This document shows positions 18,133-28,142 of a DNA stretch of 63,206 nucleotides, in pieces (positions within the stretch are counted from its first letter, which is position 1; the number at the start of each line of letters is the position of its first letter). The notes under the pieces were generated by a model. That model worked only from the letters and a program-made list of their open reading frames with translations, did not search any database and was not told the DNA's origin. A program made the translations under genes and the position numbers. The stretch is from contig JAHBNG010000084.1 in the NCBI GenBank assembly GCA_019217005.1, positions 1 to 63,206 on the forward strand, given 5' to 3'. This DNA is from Chloroflexi bacterium TSY. Its GTDB lineage: Bacteria > Chloroflexota > Anaerolineae > Caldilineales > Caldilineaceae.

Positions 18133-19440
18133 GGCTAAACCAAAAAAATAAATAATTATACGCGAACGAGAGAATGGAGAGGGGGAATAAGGACAAACCA
18201 TTTTTCTAAACCAGGTAAACGTTGGAAGCGTTGTTCCAAACGGTCCATCTCTTTCTGAGTGAGTTTGACGCCGGTCTCATAAAGAGTGGAATTCAGGTGA
18301 ACGAAGGGTTGTAGTTGGTTAAAGCGAAAAGAACGGGCAAAATTGAGAACGGTCTCAAGAGAATCGAGAAGAGAACCGTTCCAGTGTTTTTCAAGATGGC
18401 CCCAAACCCGTTCGATGGGGTTGTATTTACTGTGATAAGGAGGGTAGCAGGCGAGCTGAATAGAGAGACGATAGTGCTCAACAAACTGAGTGAGACGATA
18501 CATAAACTGAGTCCGACGGGTATGATTTTCGGGACCATTGTCCTGATTGATCACGAGGGTCTTGACGTGAGGAAAGTGTTCACGTACGCTTTCCCAAAAA
18601 AATCAATCAGGCAGTCGACAATAAAGTCACTAGTCACTTTCGACTGAGTCAAGTAAAGAAAGAGTTCCTTGGTTGAAGGGAGGTAAATGCCAAAAGGAGT
18701 GACTTTCTCGGTCTTCTTATCTTGAAAGTCATGATCGAGCGCTTTGACAACCACTCGACTTATCCCTTCTCTCGAGAAACGGTCAAGTAAAATCGTCGCT
18801 TTGGCATCCCAAGAGAGGCGCAGAACCGTCTCGTCTGCATCCGCTTCTTGATTGATCTGATGAATTCTATCAAAGATCGCATCGGTCTCTGGGATCTTTT
18901 TCACTGGTTGACTTTTTTTGACCCGGTTTGAGCCATAGCCTAACTCATTGAGCTTCAAGCGGATGGCCTCTTCGCCAGGCAATTCCTCATCTGTGTATCC
19001 TTTCTGCTCGATGAGCTGGGTACGCATTTCGGCGGCGGTTAGTCGAGTGTACAATTGGGGGGGGTCGAAAGGTGGGATCGGTCTGGCTGAATTGATCGGC
19101 GATTTCAACCATATCGGCCAGTAAAGTGGGGATATGGTCTTCGGCTTTTTTGCGACCACGTCGGTGGCTTTGGTCGACATAACAGAAGCCGCCTTCTAGT
19201 TCTTCCAGGGCTTTGGCTATCGTCGCCCGATTCCAGCCCAACTCTCGTTCTGCTTTCGTCGGACTCCCTTCGCATATCGTTTTGACCGTTTGGGCCATGA
19301 AGTGCCTTCTTTCGTATCCACTTAACATGGCCTTCGTCTCTTTCAAGACTTCAACCATTTCTGGCGAGATTGTCATTTTTGCTCCTTTTGGAGAGCTAGT
19401 TTAACACCTTCTCGCGTATATTTTATTTTTTGGATTGGCC
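18133..19440 (-). mobile_element. ISAzo13-type insertion sequence, copy 1
   Basis: The element is 1308 bp with ends GGCTAAACCAAAAAAAT (low side) and GGCCAATCCAAAAAATAAA (high side, read inward). It is almost identical to the copy at 21397-22919 but has a 4-bp duplication near one end and one extra G in a G-run. The flanking triplets (TAG and TCG) do not form a clear duplication, unlike copy 2. Confidence 0.9.
18156..19376 (-). pseudogene. ISAzo13-family transposase, copy 1
   Basis: The N-terminal reading frame carries SPTKAERELGWNRATIAKAL, a signature of the ISAzo13 (Rhodopirellula-type DDE) transposases. The DDE core follows: LRLSWDAKATILLD, then NQDNGPENHTRR, then YHSKYNPIERVWG. Two frame changes occur. 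One is an 8-G run near 19057-19064 where copy 2 has seven, which probably kills this copy. The other is a run of seven T (minus strand) near 18595 that is shared with copy 2 and may be programmed. Confidence 0.85.
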
Positions 19441-19779
19441 TCGAGGAGGAATTGTTATGATTGATACTTCTAGACACCTTAACTAATTGTCAGCCAATCG
19501 TAACATTGGCTACTTGTTTCCGCCGTATACTAATAAGGTCAATTATTTCTTTGCCTCCATTTCTGGCTAATCTAACACCAATATGAATAAGCTTTTTACC
19601 ATGCGAGAGATTTGTTCGTTGCTCAAGCATATTGCCCGCCGTGGAACACACTTTTCTTTGTCCCAAACGGGCATAGTGTCGATTTTTATTCTCCTTTTGC
19701 TCTTACCAGTTGCCTGTGCAGGACAAACAGTTCCAGCGACTCCAACACCTCCGATGTTGGCAAAGGAATTGATCTTTTA

Positions 19780-19883
19780 CAGCTACGGCAAAAGTCGGGT
19801 ACAAAAAATGACCATAAGGGGTGAAATCCTAGAGCAGCCCTCTGTTTGCATGAAAAATTTGTACCCGACTTTTGCTGCTACTG
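19780..19883 (+). mobile_element. Family A non-autonomous element, copy 2
   Basis: This 104-bp copy has ends CAGCTACGGCAAAAGTCGGG and ...CGACTTTTGCTGCTACTG. It is flanked by an exact 8-bp duplication ATCTTTTA (19772-19779 and 19884-19891). Its removal restores the binding-protein frame, which fixes the element's borders. Confidence 0.95.
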
Positions 19884-20133
19884 ATCTTTTATGATTGGGA
19901 AGATGATATGCCCCAGGCTGTTCTGGATGCTTTTACGGAGGAATATGGTGTTGGGGTACAATATGTTTCCTATCAGACACAAATAGAAGCGATCAAAAAT
20001 ATTGCTGCTGGTGAGGTATATGATGTTGTTGTGATGGACAATGATTATCTCCCTGAGTTGGTGGCAGATGATCTTTTGGCCACTATCGATTACCGAAATA
20101 TTCCCAATTTTGATAATATTTCGGCGAACTTTC

Positions 20134-20288
20134 GGGGTGGTTCAAAATTAGGTTTACACTTTTGATATATAGACAAAAATCTATATGAGACCGTTTTCTC
20201 TCTGAGAACCGGCGAAATCAGAGAATATAAACGTTCTTTCTGTTTCTAAAAGTGTAAACCTATCTATCCAGCTAAAATGAACCACCCC
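20134..20288 (+). mobile_element. Family C non-autonomous element, copy 1
   Basis: The element is 155 bp with inverted ends GGGGTGGTTCA and TGAACCACCCC. Inside it carries TTTACACTTTTGATATATAG and the inverted counterpart CTAAAAGTGTAAACC. The 8-bp duplication GAACTTTC flanks it (20126-20133 and 20289-20296). Removal rejoins SANFRDLIYD in frame. Related copies are at 53582-53728 and 59284-59433. Confidence 0.93.
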
Positions 20289-21460
20289 GAACTTTCGTGA
20301 TCTTATTTATGATCCTGGCAATAAGCACTCTGTGCCGTTTAATTGGGGCACAACCGCATTGCTGGTTCGTGCGGATCTGTTTGAAGGTGAAATCACGAGT
20401 TGGAACGACCTATGGAGTCCACAATTTAGTGGAAAAATCGCTCTGCGCGATGAGCCCCGAGAACCATTTGGACTTACACTCAAGATCTTGGGATTTTCTG
20501 TCAATTCCGAAAACCCAGACGAATTAGGCCAAGCGCTAGAATACTTACTTGAGATCAAAGATAAGGTCGTCTTTGTAGGAGGATACGCCGAGGGGGCTGT
20601 TTCGTTGCTTGCAAAAGGTGAAGTTGTTGCCTTGGTTGGTTGGGCAAACGATGCTCTTTTTGCGCGAGAGAAGAATGTGACGCTGAGTTACGTCTACCCC
20701 AGTGAAGGGGCAATGCTCTGGGGCGATAATTTCGTGATTCCAGCGAACAGCCCACGTCAATATACGGCGGAGATATTTCTCAATTTTCTATTGCGGCCCG
20801 AAATCGCGGCCCAGATTGTCAACGAAAATTACTACGCCACTCCGAACGAAGCAGCTTCTGCCTATATCGACCCTGAGCTCCTTGAGGACTCAGTTATCTT
20901 TCCCGCCAGCAGCGATTTACAAAATGCTGAAGTTCTACTGCCGCTGAGTCCCACTGGCAGCGCCTTGTATAACAAAATGTGGGAACAATTCAAAAGCGCT
21001 CTTGAAGAATAGAACCAAAATAGCAAACCAATGTCTATATTTTCTGCGCGTCTGAACAGTCTTCGCTGGCGCCTTCTCTCACTATTGTTTGCTGTGTTGG
21101 TGATCATGCTGCTGAGTATCAGTCTTGGCGTTGCAAACTTTGTCTCTGTAAACGAACAAGACGCATGGCAAGCCAGACATCAAGAAGCTGCCCACCGATC
21201 AGTGGAAACATTGAAGTTATTTCTGCAGCGAGTAGAGAGCTCGCTCGCAACCGTCGGTTTACTAGATCGCGACTATTTAGCCAGCTCCTCCGACGTCCTG
21301 AGCAGCATGATCGCACAGAATCCAGGATTATTAGAAATTATACGTTTGGACGTCAACGGCAAAGTGATCGCCCAAGCCCATCAAGATTCCCCTTTAGGCC
21401 AATCCAAAAAATAAAATATACGCGAGAAGGTGTTAAACTAGCTCTCCAAAAGGAGCAAAA

Positions 21461-22900
21461 ATGACAATCTCGCCAGAAATGGTTGAAGTCTTGAAAGAGA
21501 CGAAGGCCATGTTAAGTGGATACGAAAGAAGGCACTTCATGGCCCAAACGGTCAAAACGATATGCGAAGGGAGTCCGACGAAAGCAGAACGAGAGTTGGG
21601 CTGGAATCGGGCGACGATAGCCAAAGCCCTGGAAGAACTAGAAGGCGGCTTCTGTTATGTCGACCAAAGCCACCGACGTGGTCGCAAAAAAGCCGAAGAC
21701 CATATCCCCACTTTACTGGCCGATATGGTTGAAATCGCCGATCAATTCAGCCAGACCGATCCCACCTTTCGACCCCCCCAATTGTACACTCGACTAACCG
21801 CCGCCGAAATGCGTACCCAGCTCATCGAGCAGAAAGGATACACAGATGAGGAATTGCCTGGCGAAGAGGCCCTCCGCTTGAAGCTCAATGAGTTAGGCTC
21901 AGTAGATCCAAATTTGGCGTTTTTGGCGATTTTCAGTCGAGATTGCAGGGATTTTGGAGTCATTTATTCAGATTTCGGTTACAGAAAACAACCTATTTCA
22001 TATCTGAAAATCGCCCAAATCTAACGCAAAAACTAGATATCGACCGGCAAATTTGTATTTATGTCAACTGTTTAGCCAGAATTCTCTCTCTAAACCTGAA
22101 ATTTGGATCTACTGAGGCTATGGCTCAAACCGGGTCAAAAAAAGTCAACCAGTGAAAAAGATCCCAGAGACCGATGCGATCTTTGATAGAATTCATCAGA
22201 TCAATCAAGAAGCGGATGCAGACGAGACGGTTCTGCGCCTCTCTTGGGATGCCAAAGCGACGATTTTACTTGACCGTTTCTCGAGAGAAGGGATAAGTCG
22301 AGTGGTTGTCAAAGCGCTCGATCATGACTTTCAAGATAAGAAGACCGAGAAAGTCACTCCTTTTGGCATTTACCTCCCTTCAACCAAGGAACTCTTTCTT
22401 TACTTGACTCAGTCGAAAGTGACTAGTGACTTTATTGTCGACTGCCTGATTGATTTTTTTGGGAAAGCGTACGTGAACACTTTCCTCACGTCAAGACCCT
22501 CGTGATCAATCAGGACAATGGTCCCGAAAATCATACCCGTCGGACTCAGTTTATGTATCGTCTCACTCAGTTTGTTGAGCACTATCGTCTCTCTATTCAG
22601 CTCGCCTGCTACCCTCCTTATCACAGTAAATACAACCCCATCGAACGGGTTTGGGGCCATCTTGAAAAACACTGGAACGGTTCTCTTCTCGATTCTCTTG
22701 AGACCGTTCTCAATTTTGCCCGTTCTTTTCGCTTTAACCAACTACAACCCTTCGTTCACCTGAATTCCACTCTTTATGAGACCGGCGTCAAACTCACTCA
22801 GAAAGAGATGGACCGTTTGGCACAACGCTTCCAACGTTTACCTGGTTTAGAAAAATGGTTTGTCCTTATTCCCCCTCTCCATTCTCTCGTTCGCGTATAA
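21461..22900 (+). pseudogene. ISAzo13-family transposase, copy 2
   Basis: The gene is the same as at 18156-19376 but without the extra G, so its first part is intact through FRPPQLYTRLTAAEMRTQL. It is cut after LNELG by the family B insertion at 21900-22114. Ignoring that, the first frame is 274 codons. A -1 shift on seven T (22454-22460) would join LIDFF to WESVREHFPHVKTLVINQDN and the final DDE part, giving 406 aa, normal for the family. The nested insertion has inactivated this copy. Confidence 0.88.
21900..22114 (+). mobile_element. Family B non-autonomous element, copy 3 (nested)
   Basis: This 215-bp element is inserted in the transposase gene and flanked by AGGCT (21895-21899 and 22115-22119). 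The intact paralogous site in copy 1 (GAGTTAGGCTATGGC on the minus strand near 18935-18950) contains AGGCT only once. That comparison proves insertion with a 5-bp target duplication. Confidence 0.97.
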
Positions 22901-24908
22901 TTATTTTTTTGGTTTAGCCTTACTTGCCAATCTATTCACAATTCCCCAATCTACCTGGTTCCGTAAAGCTGCAGAAGGCGAACGTTACACAAGCGATATT
23001 GGCATTGCACCGACTGGAGAACCCTATCAGATTATGGCAATTCCAGGGGTTGGGGGCGAGGTTATTGTTGCCCGTATACGGATGATGTTGCTATGGAACG
23101 CAATATCAGATTTGCAATTTGGAGATACTGGGCAAGCGTACATTGTCGATCAAACTGGCCGTGTGATTGCGCATAGCGATTCCGATGTGGTGATGGCCAA
23201 GACGAACTTGTCTGGACGTCCCGAACTGATTTTTCCATCTGTAACGGAGACACATCGCTGGATTGGACCCTACACTAATTTTTTAGGAAGTCGCGTTGTG
23301 GGAACCATAACGCGAGTACGTGGTTTTGATTGGGTTGTCATCACAGAAGTTGCGCAGTCAGAGGCTCGAGCCATCACTCGGCGAGCAGGATTTGTATTAG
23401 GTGGTGGCATTGCCCTCTTTGGTGCCCTAGCACTCTGGATCATGTCAATATTATTTGACCGCCAACTCTTTCGACCAATCGCGGCTCTTGAAGCAGGAAC
23501 AAAACGCTTTAGCGAAGGAGATCTAACCTATCAAATCGAGATGGCGCAGCACGATGAAATTGGACATGCCGCTCAAATGTTTAACGAAATGGGTGCTCGC
23601 CTCCACAAACGTGAGAGTGAGTTAAATACTCAGGCAGTTACTTTATCAAAAGAAGTTGTACGACGAACTGCTGCTGAAGCTGCTCTACTCCGAACGAATG
23701 AGAGGTTGGAAGAACTGGTCCAAGAAAGAACGCACGAGTTAGCCACTGTCAATACACATCTGAGAAAAGAGATCCAGGAGCGTAGGCGCGTTGAAGAGAT
23801 TTTACGCGAAAGTGAGGAGCAGTTCCGTCTACTTTTTGAACATGCGCCCATTGGAATCACTGTTACTTCATGCGACGGGAAGTTTCTGCGAGTCAACCAG
23901 GCGTTTTGCGATACAGTTGGGTATACGATGAATGAACTGGTCAATCTGACGGTCGCAGACATTTCGCACAGCGAAGACCAACTGAAGAATTCTCAATTAC
24001 TCGATCAGGCACTTATGGGAGAATTGTCCACCTTCGAGATGGAAAAGCGCTACATGCACAAAAATGGACAGATTCTGGATACCATCTTGCGCGTCAGTTT
24101 GATGCGAGACGCCGAAGAGCAGCCGCTCTATTTCATTGGGCAAGCAATTGATATTACTGACCATAAACGCAATGAGGAACTGATCTATCAGAAGCAAAAG
24201 ACCGAAAGTTTGGGCATATTGGCGGGTGGCGTGGCGCATGATTTCAACAACCTGCTGGTGGGAATATTGGGGCAAACTTCGCTAGCGATGAAAAAACTGA
24301 TGCTGGGGAACTCTGCCCGAGACCATATCGAAAAGGCTGTGAAGGCCGCTGAACATGCCTCTGAGCTGACGCGTCAGATGTTAGCCTACTCTGGGCGTGG
24401 ACACTTTGAAAAACAGCCAGTGAATCTCAATGTTCTGATTCAGGATAATCTGCACTTGTTCCGCGCTACGGTTCCAAAGCATATTCAATTGAACTCAACA
24501 TTGGCCGATACTCTACCCCTGATATGGGCCGATCTTGGTCAGATGCAGCAGATTATCATGAACCTAATTATCAATGGAGCAGAGGCAATCGGTGAACAAT
24601 CTGGCACCCTTTACGTTACAACAGATGTAATCGAAATTGAAGATAATCTTACGCTAGGTACGTATGATCCGCTCCCCGCAGGGCATTACATTCGCCTAAG
24701 TGTATCTGATAATGGGTGTGGTATGAACAATGAGACCCTTGCCAGATTGTTCGATCCATTTTTTAGCACAAAATTTACGGGCCGTGGTCTCGGCATGGCA
24801 GCCGTTTTGGGAATTTTGCGCGGGCACCAGGGAGGAGTTCAAGTAGAAAGTGAAGTGGGGATCGGTAGTACCTTTCACCTATTTTTCCCGGATATGCAAG
24901 ATGGAGAG

Positions 24909-24978
24909 TGTGTCCCAAAGTGTGTAAATGCAGCGGTTCTCTGACCGAGCAGTGTTCATTTACACACTTTGGAACACA
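24909..24978. repeat. Palindromic repeat (TTTACACAC family), copy 1
   Basis: TGTGTCCCAAAGTGTGTAAATG (22 bases, 24909-24930) is nearly complementary to 24957-24978, making a long hairpin around the kinase stop codon. Relatives are a 27388-27467 hairpin and a single arm at 28893-28914. It may serve as a bidirectional terminator between convergent genes. Confidence 0.7.
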
Positions 24979-25021
24979 TTGTCAACTTAAACTCAGTCGA
25001 TCCGAATTTTTCTGGAAGAGA

Positions 25022-25909
25022 TTATCCAAACCGTCCCGCAACAACCCCTCGTACTCCTGATTTTATGCTAAATAATCCACCGGCATGAGGCTCTTGAGCC
25101 CGCTCCTCGTCGCTCATCTGAAAACAAGCGCTTGTGATAAAAAGGGTATCCAACTCTTTCCCTCCAAACGCACAGGATGTGATGCGCGAAGTAGGCAATT
25201 GGATTGTCTGCAAGACTTTGGCGCTCTTTGGATCCCAGCGGCAGACCTGCGCACCACCAAAATGGGCCACCCACAACATTCCCTCTTCGTCGATCGTAAA
25301 TCCATCTGGTAACCCCATCTCCTCCGGAATTTCGATGATCACTCGTTCGTTGCTCGCATCGCCCGTCTCCAGATCGTAATCAAAGGCGCGAATGTTGTAC
25401 CGTAGTGAATCGGTGTAATACATGGTTCCACCATCTAGGCTCCAGATGATGCCATTGGAGATGCCAATATCACCCAGCATTTTGTGAACACTCAGATCCG
25501 TATCCAGGCGATAGAGACTCCCCTGATCATTTTGATCTTCATAAGCCATTGTTCCAGCCCAGAAGCGACCAGCAGGATCGCATTTTCCATCGTTAAAACG
25601 ATTGCCAGGGAGATGGGCCTCTGGGTCGTCGATAATGGTCAGAACCTCCGTCTCTAGATTGAACGATGCAAACCCGTCGCGCACGGCCAGCATGACTTCG
25701 TTTGAGCGTTCAGAAGACGCAAACGGCACAATCGTTCCCACATGCTGGCCCACGTTCCATTCTCGGTTTTGGTTGGTCAGCGGATCAAATGCATAAAGCC
25801 TACTTCCCATAATGTCGATCCAATAGAGTAGTTCCTTCTGTTCATCCCAAATGGCCCCTTCGCCTACCAGCGCATGAGCGTCAACGAGCAATTCAACACT
25901 GTTACCCAT
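25022..25909 (-). CDS. SMP-30/gluconolactonase-family lactonase
   Basis: The 295-residue product is a complete six-bladed SMP-30/gluconolactonase/LRE-type propeller. The metal-binding positions are recognisable: Glu in VGEGAIWDE, Asn in LPGNRFNDGKCDPAGRFWAG, Asn in GISNGIIWS and Asp in GLPDGFTIDEEG. The family hydrolyses sugar lactones with a divalent metal. AGGAGG lies just upstream of the ATG, and the 445-aa gene ends 15 bp before it, so the two are co-transcribed. A role in sugar-acid catabolism is likely; the exact lactone is unknown. Confidence 0.93.
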   Translation of the reverse strand: MGNSVELLVDAHALVGEGAIWDEQKELLYWIDIMGSRLYAFDPLTNQNREWNVGQHVGTIVPFASSERSNEVMLAVRDGFASFNLETEVLTIIDDPEAHLPGNRFNDGKCDPAGRFWAGTMAYEDQNDQGSLYRLDTDLSVHKMLGDIGISNGIIWSLDGGTMYYTDSLRYNIRAFDYDLETGDASNERVIIEIPEEMGLPDGFTIDEEGMLWVAHFGGAQVCRWDPKSAKVLQTIQLPTSRITSCAFGGKELDTLFITSACFQMSDEERAQEPHAGGLFSIKSGVRGVVAGRFG

Positions 25910-25924
25910 CTTATCCTCCTCAAT

Positions 25925-27262
25925 TTATTGTGTATCCAGATATCCATTCCATCCGCGTTCAAACTCGGCGGCACCGACGCCAAAGACGTTGGGAATTAAT
26001 TCATCCCATGTCTCATATTTCATGAATCCCTGTAAGAACGGGAGCAGCCGTTCCTCTCCATACGTCTCCATAGCATAGGCTGTCAGGGATTCAGCTGCCA
26101 TAAAGCGAACCATTCGCTGATCTGACTCGATCTGCCCACGTGCCGTGAGGTCTGTTAGCCGCAGTTCAGGAACAGAGCGACGAAACTCGATAAGCTGATT
26201 GCGCGCTGTCTGATAAGCAGAAGGTGGCTGTTCTAGAATCTCTCTTAGCACCCAGCCACGAACGCCTACGACTGTGTTATACCACTCATTGACAAAATAT
26301 AGCTCCGTGACGTCCATCACTTCGCTTAATGTTCGGTTAACCAGATGACCAGTGGTGCTCTCCGTCAGATATTCAGCACCGGTTGCTGTTGCGGGGATGC
26401 GATAGAGGGAGGGTGACGTAACAGCAATGCGTCTTCGGGCAGATGATAAGGTCGTTGATACACGCGGCTCAACCGAAAATTCCAGCTTATACCTGGTCGG
26501 TGTCGTTTCAAATTGTTTGAGCAATTGTGTGTAAACTTTGTCTAGAGTCTCGGCTGTTTCAACTACATAATCCGAATCAGCTTCAAAGTAAATAAAGTGG
26601 AAATAGTCCGTTTCAAGCGTTTGCATATCGCCCAAAAAGCCAAATGGAGGAACGATTCGTTGCCACTGTCCATCGGCTTGGTGATAGAAGCGAGTCTCGT
26701 GATAGGGGACTGGAACCCAATGCGATTTTGGCGGAGTGATTAAGACGATTGAGCGAATCAACTCTGGAAATTCTTGAATCCCAAAGACCTGATTGTGGAG
26801 CACCTGAATATCGACCAATGCCAGGTCGACATCTTGTCTAGCCCTACGTTGGATACGCCAAGGGTCAAGCCAACTGGCTGATTCAATCAAGGCCGAGCGG
26901 TTTTTTACTAGACTGCTATACAGTTTGGCATTGTCCTGGAGGATTGCTCGTCGCTCCAAGCGGACAGCTGAATCGATTTCGGCTTTGACACGCAAATAAT
27001 CCTGAAAGCGAAGAGTCGGTGAGTTGCTTGCAATGAGCAAGCAGACACAGACAAGCAAGACGGAGCAGCGAGTCAGCCAACGCAGAATCTTGTGCTCCGT
27101 TAGCTCTCGTCCTGCATCGAATACTGTACTATCTGACAAATTAGACAAAGCTGGCCAAACCGTGCTTGAACGCCACTGTTCCCACTGGTCGACGCCCATT
27201 GCTGATTCTTCACCAACAGCCCACTGAAACTGTACTCGACTACGAAGCATATCCATCCTCAC
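25925..27262 (-). CDS. Membrane protein with peptidase-MA-like C-terminus
   Basis: The 445-residue product has a cytoplasmic N-terminal 60 residues and one membrane helix (WLTRCSVLLVCVCLLIAS). A long extracytoplasmic region follows. Its C-terminus (AESLTAYAMETYGEERLLPF and FGVGAAEFERGWNGYL) resembles the tail of peptidase-MA-like families. I see no HExxH motif; the equivalent position reads SEVMDVTELYF, so catalysis is doubtful. The start may lie further in, as two more Met codons occur in the first 22 residues. Coupling to the lactonase gene suggests a shared role, but the function is unknown. Confidence 0.65.
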   Translation of the reverse strand: MRMDMLRSRVQFQWAVGEESAMGVDQWEQWRSSTVWPALSNLSDSTVFDAGRELTEHKILRWLTRCSVLLVCVCLLIASNSPTLRFQDYLRVKAEIDSAVRLERRAILQDNAKLYSSLVKNRSALIESASWLDPWRIQRRARQDVDLALVDIQVLHNQVFGIQEFPELIRSIVLITPPKSHWVPVPYHETRFYHQADGQWQRIVPPFGFLGDMQTLETDYFHFIYFEADSDYVVETAETLDKVYTQLLKQFETTPTRYKLEFSVEPRVSTTLSSARRRIAVTSPSLYRIPATATGAEYLTESTTGHLVNRTLSEVMDVTELYFVNEWYNTVVGVRGWVLREILEQPPSAYQTARNQLIEFRRSVPELRLTDLTARGQIESDQRMVRFMAAESLTAYAMETYGEERLLPFLQGFMKYETWDELIPNVFGVGAAEFERGWNGYLDTQ

Positions 27263-27387
27263 CTGGATAAACCAAAATCTAACAGAGACGCCACTTAAAC
27301 TTCAGACAATCGAATTGTGTCCTGTCGGGGGCAATCGTACGAAGTTTAAATGATGTGACTATAAGAAGAAAGCAACTCAGAAAACAG

Positions 27388-27467
27388 GGTGGTATCCCAA
27401 ATTGTGTGTAAATTTGTTTTCGCTCTGAGAGACCAACTTGCTTTTACACAATTTGTGGTGTACCACC
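27388..27467. repeat. Palindromic repeat (TTTACACAC family), copy 2
   Basis: GGTGGTATCCCAAATTGTGT begins one arm and ACACAATTTGTGGTGTACCA lies in the other; the two pair over about 25 bp with few mismatches. It occupies the gap between the 445-aa membrane-protein gene start and the DinB gene end. Confidence 0.65.
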
Positions 27468-27488
27468 GAAAACAGGAAGAGGTAAACA

Positions 27489-28001
27489 TTAGTCCACAAC
27501 AGCGTTGAGAGCTGGGGTCCAGGGTAAATCTGTGATTCCTGGATCGTAGCCAAGTTGTTTCATCAGCGTTGTGACTTGACCGCGGTGGTGTGTTTGGTGA
27601 TTGAACAGATGTGTCACCATGACCCAATGTGGGATCTCACGTCTTTTTCCATCAACGAAACTTGTGTACTTCAGGGAGCTTTGGAGCCATTCCGGATCAA
27701 GAGTATGGGTCCACTGAACGAGTTCATCGTCCAATTTTTGTTGTTCGGCCCACAATTCGTCAAAATCGGTGTAGAGTATCTGTCCAATAACAGTCACCTC
27801 AATTGGCTTCTGGATCAGACGTCCCCACAGCGCCCGATTCCCCCAAAGAATATGGTCGAGCGTCCCATGAATGGATTTGAAAAATGCGCCCAAATCTTCT
27901 TTACGCTTCTCGTCAGGAATGCCAAGGCAAATCGTGTAGATCTTCTCGTTCATCCAGCGATTGTATTCGGCCATGAGTTGGTACTGGGTTCCGTCGTACA
28001 T
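27489..28001 (-). CDS. DinB-family protein
   Basis: The 170-residue product has the DinB/YfiT four-helix pattern, with likely metal ligands in IHGTLDHILWG (His) and HLFNHQTHHRGQVTTLMKQL (two His). The family includes metal-dependent thiol transferases and many proteins of unknown role. The start at 28001 (MYDGTQYQLM) is preferred. The longer frame, from 28046 or 28109, draws its Met and early codons from a family D element inserted upstream. It stands alone on the minus strand. Confidence 0.88.
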   Translation of the reverse strand: MYDGTQYQLMAEYNRWMNEKIYTICLGIPDEKRKEDLGAFFKSIHGTLDHILWGNRALWGRLIQKPIEVTVIGQILYTDFDELWAEQQKLDDELVQWTHTLDPEWLQSSLKYTSFVDGKRREIPHWVMVTHLFNHQTHHRGQVTTLMKQLGYDPGITDLPWTPALNAVVD

Positions 28002-28040
28002 GATGGTTCTCTGGTCACTCTCATCGTTGTTGAGCAGTAA

Positions 28041-28142
28041 GGCCATGCCAGAGAAATAAATTCCTGATTTGCCAAGTCGATTTCTCTGGCATGGCTTGAG
28101 CTTTTCCATATCAAATTAGGGATTTCAATTGTTGGAAAAGCC
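28041..28142 (+). mobile_element. Family D 102-bp double-hairpin element, copy 2
   Basis: This is the same size and two-hairpin layout as at 14011-14112, flanked by TAA at 28038-28040 and 28143-28145. The first stem has a compensatory pair (GGCCATGCCAGAG with CTCTGGCATGG), so base pairing is conserved. It sits 40 bp upstream of the DinB start. Confidence 0.9.

Larger units (their letters stand above)
19583..21012 (+). pseudogene. PotD-like binding lipoprotein, twice interrupted
   Basis: The gene starts with a signal peptide and lipobox (LLLLLPVACAG), then KELIF. The family A element at 19780-19883 interrupts it, and the frame resumes with YDWEDDMPQAVLDAFTEEYG. A second interruption by a family C element (20134-20288) precedes RDLIYDPGNKHSVPFNWGTT and the C-terminal lobe. 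Deleting each element with one target copy removes 112 and 163 bp and leaves 1155 bp, an exact 384-residue frame of a spermidine/putrescine-type binding protein. It lies 18 bp upstream of a sensor kinase, so it may have been that kinase's ligand receptor. As it stands it cannot make a full protein. Confidence 0.85.
21397..22919 (+). mobile_element. ISAzo13-type insertion sequence, copy 2
   Basis: The 1523-bp span includes a nested 215-bp family B element and its 5-bp duplication, so the IS itself is 1303 bp. Ends are GGCCAATCCAAAAAATAAA and ...ATTTTTTTGGTTTAGCC. The 3-bp duplication TTA (21394-21396 and 22920-22922) is confirmed because removal restores the kinase frame exactly (DSPL-LANLF). 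Confidence 0.95.
21031..24944 (+). pseudogene. Sensor histidine kinase disrupted by an IS
   Basis: An N-terminal membrane helix (LLSLLFAVLVIMLLSISLGV) and a periplasmic Cache-like domain are cut after DSPL by the ISAzo13-type element. The frame resumes at 22923 with LANLFTIPQSTWFRKA. There follow a second helix, HAMP (FRPIAALEAGTKRFSEGDLT), a coiled coil, PAS (EEQFRLLFEHAPIGITV), HisKA (ILAGGVAHDFNNLL) and HATPase (DNGCGM, GRGLGMAAV). Removing the IS plus one TTA gives 2388 bp, an uninterrupted 795-aa frame. The C-terminal residues CVPKCVNAAVL come from a palindromic repeat (24909-24978), so a receiver domain may also have been lost. It probably paired with the binding protein upstream. Confidence 0.88.
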
